A stretch of 64,000 nt of DNA. It comes from Cryptosporidium bovis (taxonomy: Eukaryota; Apicomplexa; Conoidasida; Eucoccidiorida; Cryptosporidiidae). Where the stretch lies: contig VHIT02000025.1 of the NCBI GenBank assembly GCA_009768925.2, positions 149,939 through 213,938 on the forward strand. The letters run 5' to 3'. Below the pieces are notes generated by a model. That model saw nothing but the letters and a program-made list of their open reading frames with translations, was not told where the DNA came from and did no database searches. The position numbers and the translations under genes are program-made. Below are positions 21,728 through 31,310 of the stretch, in pieces; position 1 is the stretch's first letter, and each line of letters begins with the position of its first letter.

Positions 21728-24700
21728 TCAGTTCTTAAAGTAACTCCTTTTCTTTTCCTTCCTCATTCTTGTTTCCAACTCATTTATATTCTAAATAGAA
21801 ATGTATATGAACGTATTAATTAATTAAATACATTGTTTTATTTTTAATAATTATTATAAGAGATACACACTCTTATTATCACTAAAAGCAAACTTACAGT
21901 CCAAGGTATATGCACTCCCAGAAATATCCATGTTGATAACACTCCCCCTACTAAAGGAAATATTTTTGGATATATGAAAAAGTGTGCCTTTTTACCAGTT
22001 AAATATTACAATAAATAACAAAATATTTAATTTATATAAAACTTACCTCATCCTGCGGTAATTCAATAAATATTTCAAATCTTTTTGCACCAACTATAAA
22101 TGATCTTATGTCATTTGAATCTGCTGTAGAAAAGTGTATTGGAAAACCTGTAAATGTATTCATTGGAAAAGTTGGGAAATTAATTGATTGCCAATCATAA
22201 TATATCTGCTCCATTCTATAATACCAATTCCATTTCATCATTTGATCTGACACATACTTGAATGGTCTGTTTAATTTTCTCCATGGAGGTGGAAGGATCT
22301 CTTCATCATCGTTCTCGCTATATTCATTGTCATCACTATTTCTCTTCTGTTTTTTATGTTCCTCCTCTTTTTCTCCATTTAAATTTTCCTTATCCTCTTC
22401 CTGCAAAAGTATTTGGCTTTTATTTGCACTTTTTTTATCATTTTCAATATCTTCCTTTAAATCATGACTTAAATCCTCAGTTGGCTTTTCCCAATTTTTT
22501 ATTCTCGCTCTAAATCCTATTTTAGACAAATCAACTCCTTTCTCTGGTAATTCAGATTCTACTGTAAGTTCATCAACAGTTCCTTTCTCTGTCAATGCAT
22601 TCCAAAGCATAGAATCATTTCTAGCTCTCTCACTCTCATCTTCATTATCTTCCTTTTTTTCCTCCATATTTAATATTTCTTTTTCCATAATATTCTTTGA
22701 ATCAACAGTTTCATCACCAATTTTTTTTGGTATCTCACCAAATGTGAATGATGAATTCATATTATCACCTAGCTCAGTATTTGCAATGATATTTATATCG
22801 TCACTGACTCTTCTTGGTGGGACATCCAGTACCTGATGTTTCATTTCGCTTTTTAATGCCTTTGCAAACTCTTTTGTTCCTTTATTTTCTTGTAAACCGT
22901 TATCGTTATTTCGTGTAATCTGTGGCTTTCCATGAATATTATAATTCATATATGACGAATTGTGAACCTGAGTATTTACTAATTGTTTATTATTGCCACT
23001 ACTACCAATATTATTATTAATGTTATTAACATTATTTATTAACTGAGAGTTTGGATCGTATTTTAAAGATGGAAATTCTGACATAAAATCCCTCCCTTTA
23101 TTATCTGGATTTCCATTTCCATTATTTGACGCTTTTATTGCCATATCAGTATAGCACTTGAGTGATAAATTACCATCTTTACTCTCTTCTTGGTTGTTCT
23201 CCTTAGACACACCATACAAAATCGCATTCGAGTATTCTGATTGTGGATCCTGATTCACAGATTCACCACTTTCCCCAGGTTTGATATCTTTTGTTATCAA
23301 CATACCGTCGTAATCTTTCTTTTTTTTAAGCCTATTTTTTCTCTTATTCTCTTTTTCTTGCTTTTCTCTTAACTCTTTTTCTTCTTTTACCACCATCTCC
23401 TTTGTTTTCAAGGCTGACCAAGCTGTATGACCCTCAGGTGGTCCCGGATCATACAAAGGATCCAAATTCAACCTAAATTCTAACAAGGTCAAATATGCAT
23501 CTATTCTTGATTTTAGTTCCTCACTCCTATCAAATGATGTGTTTTTACCGGAATTTTGCCTTAACAAAACTATATTCTCTTCCAGTGAAATTGCTATTGC
23601 ATCTTCTATTTTTTCTATGGCTCTTCCTTGTAATGGTGGTTCTATTATCAAGTCGTTGAATACACTATCAGGCTTAGATCCACAAAAAGACCTCCACTTA
23701 TATGGGTTCTCCAAATCATAAGATATCACTGCCGGGTGGTGATTTCCCAAATTACCCCATATCTGACGATGATTAAATACAAGCTCTATTGTACTATAAG
23801 GTACATATGCTATTAGTTCAGGTGTTAAAAATCTCTTATCTGGAACTATTGGAATGTTCTTTATGTATTCCGATATGACCTTTTTAATATTGTCTAAACT
23901 AGTTTTCTTGAATTTTTGTTTTTCAGATTTTCTATTACCAACATCATCATTTTCCTCCTCAATAGGATTCGTGTAATCCAATTCCTTTGGATCTATTTTT
24001 ATATCTGGTACCATAAATTCACCCCATATATCTATTCCCATATTATTTGTTTCATGTTTTTCAATATATTTAATCTCACCTGTTTGTTTTAACCATTCAA
24101 ACCACTGTTGCAAATACAAACCATTGTAATATTCCCTCTCAATCTCAAACTGTCTAACTCTTTCAATATCATTTGGTACCTCTATATCTGTATTATTGTT
24201 ATTCACAGACTGTATTACAGAAGGTGATTGTTGGTAGGGATTCACTATTTTATAAAATGAATCCATACCATATCTACATGGTAATACGTATCTTTGTTTA
24301 TTAGTTACTTCCCAAAATTGAATATGACCAAATTTATGTCTTGTCATTATCCACATATGTTCCAATGTGCCATTTTCTATTGTTCCCTTGCATACATATG
24401 CATCAAATCCTAGTCCCAATAAACAACTACAAAACATTAATACGTGGTCTGCTATGCTACCTTTTTTTGAAAGCAGAAACAAATTTGGTGGTATTAAATC
24501 AGGTATTTTACCTGGTGGATTAATCTGACTTTCTGTTGTTATGTACATGAAATTGTTTATCCAATGTAACAAACTCCCTTCATTTGAAATAAGATTTGGA
24601 ACTGCTATTGGTGATAAAAATGAACATAAGGGCAAACTTTCATCAGTCTGAGGGTGCTTTTTAATAACTGAAAAATTCCTTTTATCGGGAGCAGTACTAA

Positions 24701-26958
24701 ACCACTGTTTATATATCCCCTTCCATTTATGAAAATCTCTATTCCACCTATTTGAAAGTTGTTTCCATATATTCGTAACTGCTTTTGATGAAGGTGGTGG
24801 TGGAACAACAACATCCGGTGGAAATGGTGGTATAAAAAACATCTCAAAATGAACGCTTGGTTTTGTAAATTCATTACCAAAATCTTTAGATCTAAGTGTT
24901 AAATTCATATTCAATACCAAAGTATTATATTTCATAGTATATAATTTGTTTGTTGAAAATAACGTGCCTTCTTTATCATCTATTTTTTCTTCATCATCAA
25001 AATTTGGTTTTCCATCTGCTCTCCTTGATTTGTTGTCCATTAATCCTTCTGATAAACATCTTGTGTCTTCTTTTCCTATTCTATAAATTTTATTCAAATC
25101 AACCTCCCCTGAGCCCAATAATATCGATGATGTGTCACTTTTGTTCCATACTTCTATTTTAACCGGTCCTTTGCATAATAAATCAATGGGTAAGCATTTC
25201 CTTCTAAAACTAGTTATCAATAATTCTCTTTGATCCAGCAATCTTACTGGGAAGTACAAGTTCTGATTATATACAGGTCTCCTTGTCTTCTCTCTCACCG
25301 AGGATGTATTAGTTATCCCATCCCATTTAACTTTAACTATTGGGTCAGAAGTACCTGTTACACCATCTGCTGCAGCTAGATTGTCGCATTTAAATAATCT
25401 AAATACTAAATACCTTTCACTCAAATTCAATTGCGAAATTAATGCCGCACCTGCTGATATTTGTGTTGGCCTACTTCTTATATTCTCTGGAAGCTGCCCA
25501 GTACTTCTAGAATAACAAAACACGTTCCCTATAACCTCTCCTGCTATTATTTTGTAAATATCTATAGTTACCCTCTTTATTGTTGTCCTCACTAATGGAT
25601 AACTCTCCACAGAAGCCAGCGATATTAATGCTGCTCCTATTACTGTAGGACCAAATTTTAAGTAAGCTAATACTTCAAGTATTAAATATGAATTTTTAAG
25701 TTGAAAGCTTGTACCTGTAAACACAAATTTACACGGTGATTCCCAATATCCACCAACAGAATATGATGTTACAAAAGTACCTAAGCAAAGAGAAGTTAAT
25801 ATCAATTGATAAATGATAAATATTTTCTTCGCATTTTCAACTTACTCCTAGAGGATGATCCCGAGGAAATGTCATTAGATAAAGGTGCCCTTATTCTTAA
25901 TATTTTAGGTGCCCTTTTAATTTCAATAGGAAGCTTTCTGTTTGGTATGAATGTCCAATTTTCAAGAGATATATCATAATCAAATACCTCGTTTAATTGC
26001 ATCGTAACTCTTGTTCTGTGAACCTCAAAACTTTTTTGGTTTACATCCCTCCTTGGACGTCCATCTTTACCTAATGGTGCAGGTAAATGCTTCTTAAATA
26101 ACAATGAAGTCTCTGGCTCACTATCTAATATGTCTTTCAGTGTAATGCTTACAGAAGCCAAAAGTTGATTAAATGTAAATGTTTTTATTGACCAAAGCTT
26201 AATAGATATTTTAAACATATCTAATTCTGAATATGAAACGCACAATATTTTCCTTGGCCAAACCATTATTGGGAATCTCAAAAGTCTTACTTCACCAGGA
26301 GATAGACTCGTTGCCGCTGTGTAAACCATCGTTCTTTTCAGTGTTCCTGCATAATCTCTCTCTGGATTAACATGACCAAATTCAATAACATAAAAAAAGT
26401 CTTGTGGTGTTGTTTCTAAATTTTCGCTTGTATGTATAAAGAACGAAGCTTCCCATAGTCTCATTTTTTTCATATAATCCAATTCAAATTCAAATTTTCT
26501 TTTTATTAATTTTGACTCATCTTCCTTATTTTGCCTCTCTCTTTCATCCTCCTCATCCAACTCCTCTATCTCCGCTGATTCAAATTCCCCCTCGTCCTCC
26601 TCTGACTCGGGTTCTTCTTCCATCTCAATAGCTTGGCTTATTGGTTTATCATTTTTTTTTTGAGTTCTATATCCTCTTACATCAAATAGTGGAACCTCAT
26701 ACCTACTTTTATCTGCATTTCATTTAATATTGGCCATTTTTTTGTTAATTTTCAAAAAAAAGTAAATCAATTTCTCTACGCCACAACAAAGGTAAAATTT
26801 GAGTTATTTCACCCCAACTTACCTACTATGTTCTCTTCGTACTCTATCTCATCTTTAAAATCTAATCTCCAAATCTCACCCTCATCAAACCCAGAGTTTT
26901 TTTGTAACTCGGTGTCAACTTGTCTATTATTATTCTTTTTTTTCTTATTTTTTGCCAT
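21728..26958 (-). CDS. CC2D2A/CEP76-family C2 and transglutaminase-like protein, five exons
   Basis: Exons on the minus strand are 26958-26823, 26712-25846, 25780-22047, 21987-21898 and 21790-21728. All have GT-AG ends and consistent phase, giving 1629 residues, close to human CC2D2A length. Seen: an acidic N-terminus, an N-terminal C2-like region in exon 2, and a C2 domain near residues 455-520 (YLVFRLFKCDNLAAADGVTG, SDPIVKVKW). A transglutaminase-like domain lies near 720-840 (GSIADHVLMFCSCLLGLGFDAYVCKG, EHMWIM). A 400-residue Lys/Glu/Asn-rich linker follows. The conserved C-terminus is IYPKIFPLVGGVLSTWIFLG, equivalent to the family's final IHPYP-x-VLSVWV strand and found only after splicing in exon 4. 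The nucleophilic Cys of true transglutaminases is replaced, as in CC2D2A/CEP76, so it is probably a non-catalytic scaffold. The relatives act at ciliary transition zones and centrioles. Confidence 0.85.
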
Positions 26959-27351
26959 CTCTATTCAGTTATTGACCTATTTTAATTCTAGTTTTAGAAA
27001 AACTACTTTTTTCATTCTTGTTCCTTTTATTTGAATCTCTAAAACATGTAGATCAAACCACTTTAGCATGCACCCCACATCTCCCGCCTCATCGTTATTT
27101 GACCTATTTGATTAAATGCATGCAACAAAAAACCCTTATTAACAAACAAGACTGAAAGCGAAAAAGAATGGATTGTAATAGATAAATTTTAAGCTTAAAA
27201 CATGAGGCTGATCTCCATTGTAAGATATTTATGTTTAACTAATAAATACCTGTTTGAGAAATAATATAGGAATTGGCATTATCATTAAAATAGTGTTTCT
27301 AAAAAGATAGAAACAATTGTTTGAAATGCATATCACACTTTAAGTACAAGT
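26959..27351. promoter_or_regulatory. Divergent promoter region with TGCATGCA
   Basis: About 390 bases between divergent genes. It holds GCATGCA near 27066, CTCCCGCC near 27081 and a perfect TGCATGCA at 27117-27124, matching the known ApiAP2 octamer. No RNA gene was seen. Confidence 0.5.
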
Positions 27352-28998
27352 ATGAGAAAGGCATATATACGGCTAATACTAACAGTAATTGTCTTATTGG
27401 GAATAATATTTATATACACATATAGTCAATATTTGTTGATTTACAAGTCAAGAAGCCGAGTCAGTGAACATATTTTTTTGAATTTCGAGTCAAGCAATGA
27501 ATTATCATATAAGGAAGGAAAAAATGGCAAGATAATTAATGGCAGGGACGACTGGAATGAATTAAAATTAAAATATCAAACTATAAAAGACGGAGTAATA
27601 TCGAGGAGTGAACATAAAATATATGTTTATTCGGCGTATTTGGACACAAGAACAAAGGATGACGGTGCTATTATTGGAATAAGAGTAAATAGTTTAATTC
27701 CATATGAATCAAATGTGAACATTGGCATTGGGTGTAAAGTAATGATAGAGGATAAAGGTTACTCTAAATTTATAGATGGAAAAACTAGAGTATTTATACA
27801 TAAAGAACACCACAAAAAGGAGTTTGTTGCATCTACAATTTACTGCAATACAAGAAATGATTCTGTACTATTGAAAGAAAACGTGGATTTTAAGTTGAGT
27901 GTAGCTATTATACTGTACGAAATTGAGAACGAGGAAAATTTTTCAGAGATAACACTAAAAGTCAAAAGTACATTAGACCCAGGTCCAGAAGATAAGAACT
28001 ACTTAAGTATATGTGTAAGACCTTGGTGGGGAGAGCCTACTTCGATAAATGGAGAAAAAATAAATAATAAGCAAATATTCAGTAATATAGGATTGCTTTT
28101 GGAGTTTATAAACGCACATATAAAATTAGGGATAGACAAAATATACATGTACGAGAATTACTTAGGGTTGAGTGATGACGTGTTAAAATTGATAGAACTC
28201 TATTCTAATGAAAAAAAAATACTTGAAATAGTGCCATTTAGGATTCCAATTTTGCCATTTAAACAGGTTTGGGATTTTGCACAAACAAGTATGATACAAG
28301 ATTGTTTACTAAGAAACACTAACAAAAGTGAATATTTGTTATTTGTTGATACCGATGAGTTTTTGTTTCCAACAAATAGTAAATATAATCTAAGGAGCTA
28401 TTTTAAATTATTAGATTCAAGTAAGAATAGCAACAATATTGGTGCATTATGGATACCTATGCATTTTCACTTTCTGGAATGGGAAACCGACGTCGAGAAC
28501 AAAAATAGATACAAGGAAATAGAGACGAAAATAATGAATTACTGTGAGAATATAGAATTTGTTCTATACGAAAAAACTTGTAGGATGAGAAAATCAGGGA
28601 CTACAAAAGGAGAGAAGGCGAGAAGGAAGGTTGCTGTCAAGCCAAACAAAGTGCTTTACATGGGTATACACGAACCAGAAAAAATGTTTAAAGACTACAA
28701 ATTCATAAAGTCTCCAGTAATAAATGTCAAAGAGAGTGTTATCTACAATAATTCTGATTCAGTTGGCTTAATTCTACATCACTATAGAAAAGCGACAAGT
28801 TTAGTTAATAATGATCCAAAACAAAAAGAATTGTTCTCGATGTATTCTAACAATAATTGTTCTTTCAATGGCAATTCAAGTATGAATAACCAAACAGTTA
28901 CTATTGACAATATTGTTTGGGACTTATTTGGAATAGACATCTACAACAAAATATTAGAGGATATAATAAAAATAAAACTAGTTAATAAATATAAATAG
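27352..28998 (+). CDS. GT92-family (DUF23) glycosyltransferase, type II membrane protein
   Basis: 548 residues. A short basic N-terminus is followed by one transmembrane helix (residues ~8-30), then a lumenal domain, the topology of Golgi glycosyltransferases. The GT92 core is recognisable: YLSICVRPWWGE, HIKLGIDKIYMYEN, VWDFAQTSMIQDCLLRN, and the DxD-bearing FVDTDEFLFP (Asp 333 and 335, nucleotide-sugar and metal binding). WIPMHFHFLEW and a late HHYRK follow. In animals GT92 members add galactose to fucose or to N-glycan cores. The acceptor here is unknown. Confidence 0.85.
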   Translation: MRKAYIRLILTVIVLLGIIFIYTYSQYLLIYKSRSRVSEHIFLNFESSNELSYKEGKNGKIINGRDDWNELKLKYQTIKDGVISRSEHKIYVYSAYLDTRTKDDGAIIGIRVNSLIPYESNVNIGIGCKVMIEDKGYSKFIDGKTRVFIHKEHHKKEFVASTIYCNTRNDSVLLKENVDFKLSVAIILYEIENEENFSEITLKVKSTLDPGPEDKNYLSICVRPWWGEPTSINGEKINNKQIFSNIGLLLEFINAHIKLGIDKIYMYENYLGLSDDVLKLIELYSNEKKILEIVPFRIPILPFKQVWDFAQTSMIQDCLLRNTNKSEYLLFVDTDEFLFPTNSKYNLRSYFKLLDSSKNSNNIGALWIPMHFHFLEWETDVENKNRYKEIETKIMNYCENIEFVLYEKTCRMRKSGTTKGEKARRKVAVKPNKVLYMGIHEPEKMFKDYKFIKSPVINVKESVIYNNSDSVGLILHHYRKATSLVNNDPKQKELFSMYSNNNCSFNGNSSMNNQTVTIDNIVWDLFGIDIYNKILEDIIKIKLVNKYK

Positions 28999-29075
28999 TA
29001 CATTATCAATATATATGATTCTAAATAAACCAAAAATAAATTTAGTAATTAGTGATGACTATCATCAAACCCATC

Positions 29076-30554
29076 TTAATAACTGTGAAAAAATATATGT
29101 CTAATTCCAGATGCAAAACAATTGATTGTAAGTAAGATTATGACAATCCAAGTAAGTCTGTTTGCCTGATTGGTCTGGTATTCCTCTGTAATTACCTTTA
29201 AAAGTTCTTGCATCATCACAATCCTTCTATTTAGGACTTCAAACCTTTCAGATATTCGAAGATGTTCTTGAAGACTACTCCAAGTCGAGTGGAATTTACA
29301 ATTGTGCCAAAATAATTCAGGAATATCCAAAAAGTCTTCAACGAGATTAACCTCAATCTGGTAAGAATATAATTCAGAAAACTTTTTCCTTATTTGAGGC
29401 ATTTTAACTTTATATTCCTCTTCCACAACACTATATGCTCCAACTTGAGCAAGTTTAAGAGGAAGATACTTTATACTAGCTACACAGTCATCAATAAAAT
29501 TTTCGAATAAAGACAAACGTATACTTTGCCTAATAGACAAAGAAAAGGCAAGTTTTTCTTCTGCACTCCTTGTTTTGAGATTAACAACATCTGAAATCAT
29601 TTTTCTGTTACTTTTATAAAGTCTACTTATAGCAAAGTTACCATATTTATAAAGCATTGTCTTATATTGACATTTTTTGGAATGTTTACCTGAAAAACTC
29701 TTTATTGAGTAAAGAGAAAGAAATGCAAGCACATCATCGAGTCTTTCATCACTTTTTTTCGGAGAGTTAACAAAATGTGTTCCTGGGTTAGAACCAACCT
29801 CTTCATTACACCAAGCAATTACCACGCCATTTTTAAAAACAAAAATAGGGTTTTCAAGTCTTTTCCAGTAATTCTTGTCAAGCATATTTTCTCCTTTTTC
29901 AAGGGTATCTATTATATCTGTTTCGTATTCTATTTTTTTGTTATTATTGCTGTTATAATCATTGTCACTCAACAACTTTTGTTTTTCATTGTTATTAATT
30001 CCATCCAGAACCAGGTCATTTAAATCTGAATTCTGCTTACATTCATTCTTCACCTTTAAATTCAAACTCTCTCCATACAACATATAGTCCAAATTAAATG
30101 AATTTGAGGGCACTTGCAATATTGATCTCGAGCCATATATTCCTGCAGGAAACAATACCAGACCTGTTTTTCCTTGTGTTGCCCAGGTAACCTCTAATTT
30201 ATTAAAATAAGGAATAAGATCAAATACTAGTATGCTTTTTTCTTTATCCACATACCAATGATAATAATTATGTTTATCAAGTGCAAGCCTTAAACTTTCT
30301 AAGTTGTAGCCTTCACATAGACAAAATCCTCTAATTACGTTAAAACTCTCCCCCAAATCTGCTTCACATCCCATCTCATTTACTTCCAAAACTTCTGAGT
30401 AGTACCCACATAAGTTGTTTCCACTCCATTTGTTATTTACCCTAGTCCCGTAGGACCTTCCCCCATGCCTTCTTTTTACTGAGTTGTTTACTCCTGTATT
30501 ATTATTCCGTTCTCTTTGCATTTTATCCTCAATTATATCATTCTTTAAACCCAT
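29076..30554 (-). CDS. RMD1/RMND1-family (DUF155) membrane protein
   Basis: 492 residues, ATG at 30554. The C-terminal ~270 residues carry the DUF155 pattern: NPIFVFKNGVVIAW, EEKLAFSLSIRQSIRLSLFENFID, YQIEVNLVEDFLDIPELFW, LRISERFEVLNRRIVMMQELL, then a single transmembrane helix (LTWIVIILLTINCFASGI) close to the C-terminus. Yeast RMD1/RMD8 and mitochondrial RMND1 share this layout. I see no clear mitochondrial targeting sequence; the N-terminus is basic and Asn-rich. Function in apicomplexans is unknown. An Asn/Asp/Lys-rich insert of ~60 residues interrupts the region before the conserved core. Confidence 0.85.
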   Translation of the reverse strand: MGLKNDIIEDKMQRERNNNTGVNNSVKRRHGGRSYGTRVNNKWSGNNLCGYYSEVLEVNEMGCEADLGESFNVIRGFCLCEGYNLESLRLALDKHNYYHWYVDKEKSILVFDLIPYFNKLEVTWATQGKTGLVLFPAGIYGSRSILQVPSNSFNLDYMLYGESLNLKVKNECKQNSDLNDLVLDGINNNEKQKLLSDNDYNSNNNKKIEYETDIIDTLEKGENMLDKNYWKRLENPIFVFKNGVVIAWCNEEVGSNPGTHFVNSPKKSDERLDDVLAFLSLYSIKSFSGKHSKKCQYKTMLYKYGNFAISRLYKSNRKMISDVVNLKTRSAEEKLAFSLSIRQSIRLSLFENFIDDCVASIKYLPLKLAQVGAYSVVEEEYKVKMPQIRKKFSELYSYQIEVNLVEDFLDIPELFWHNCKFHSTWSSLQEHLRISERFEVLNRRIVMMQELLKVITEEYQTNQANRLTWIVIILLTINCFASGIRHIFFHSY

Positions 30555-31064
30555 TTATATCAAATTACACCTTTTTTGCTACTCAGCTCCATATATATTA
30601 AAAACTATGTTAAATGTCGTTCCTTCTCATTCCACGCCTTTAACTATCGCCCTGTCTAAACTGTTCGTATACTTATCTTATATTTTAAACGCCAACGAAG
30701 CCAATAAAATATATTCCTAACACCACAAATATGTATTTTGTCGTATATAAACCCCAAAACGACAATCTATCCGCTTCCGTTTTATCTAATTTATGAAATC
30801 TATACTCTTAAATCCTATAACCTGCAGATTAGAACTTAGAAGCTCCAAAACAAACAGGAATGTAAAGGGGCAGTCCAACTGATTTCCGGACAATCCCAAG
30901 GTAAAAATGAAAAAGAGATGATATAATTATCTTTTTATTTACTATTCCTGCTTAATTACTAGGCCAAAGTCCATAAGAACGTTGGCGCTGGCGCCATGGA
31001 CGTGTATTTAAGGGAAATACTAAAAATGAAGTCATTACAACATCTTCTTTAGCGATTTATAAAT
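30555..31064. promoter_or_regulatory. Intergenic region with TTGGCGCTGGCGCC
   Basis: About 510 bases upstream of the RMD1-family gene. TTGGCGC (30982-30988) directly abuts GGCGCC (30990-30995), a tandem of E2F-like cores in AT-rich DNA. No RNA gene was seen. Confidence 0.4.
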
Positions 31065-31310
31065 CTAAGTTGGTAAACAATTTTTATTCGACAAACTTAT
31101 CCCAATTATAGTGATTCCTGGATTAGATCCTGAAACGAAGTACTGATAAATTTGCACCATATAACCGGCGGGGTACACTATTCTAGAAACTGAGAAGATT
31201 ACGTTGTGAACCTCTTTTTCTGGTTTTTTCAACTTCTTTTCCACTGCTTCCTGGATGATTTTGTACGGGAACCATCCTCCTTTTCCAGTCACTTGAATTT
31301 TCAAGCTCAT
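31065..31310 (-). CDS. Small ORF overlapping the 3' end of the LRR gene, status uncertain
   Basis: 81 codons from an ATG at 31310. The first 128 bases overlap the last coding bases of the LRR gene in another frame. The product (a glycine-rich start, a Lys/Glu helix, then hydrophobic strands FSVSRIVYPAGYMVQIYQYFVSG) looks like a real small folded protein, not a random frame. Alternatives are that it is the true C-terminus of the LRR protein reached by a sequencing or natural frameshift, or a chance ORF. I found no donor/acceptor pair that would join the two frames. Confidence 0.35.
   Translation of the reverse strand: MSLKIQVTGKGGWFPYKIIQEAVEKKLKKPEKEVHNVIFSVSRIVYPAGYMVQIYQYFVSGSNPGITIIGISLSNKNCLPT

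Noticed and set aside
21898-21987. Exon 4 of the CC2D2A-like gene as a tail-anchor transmembrane helix
   Set aside because: Hydrophobic at first sight, but it aligns with the conserved C-terminal strand of CC2D2A/CEP76 proteins, which are soluble.
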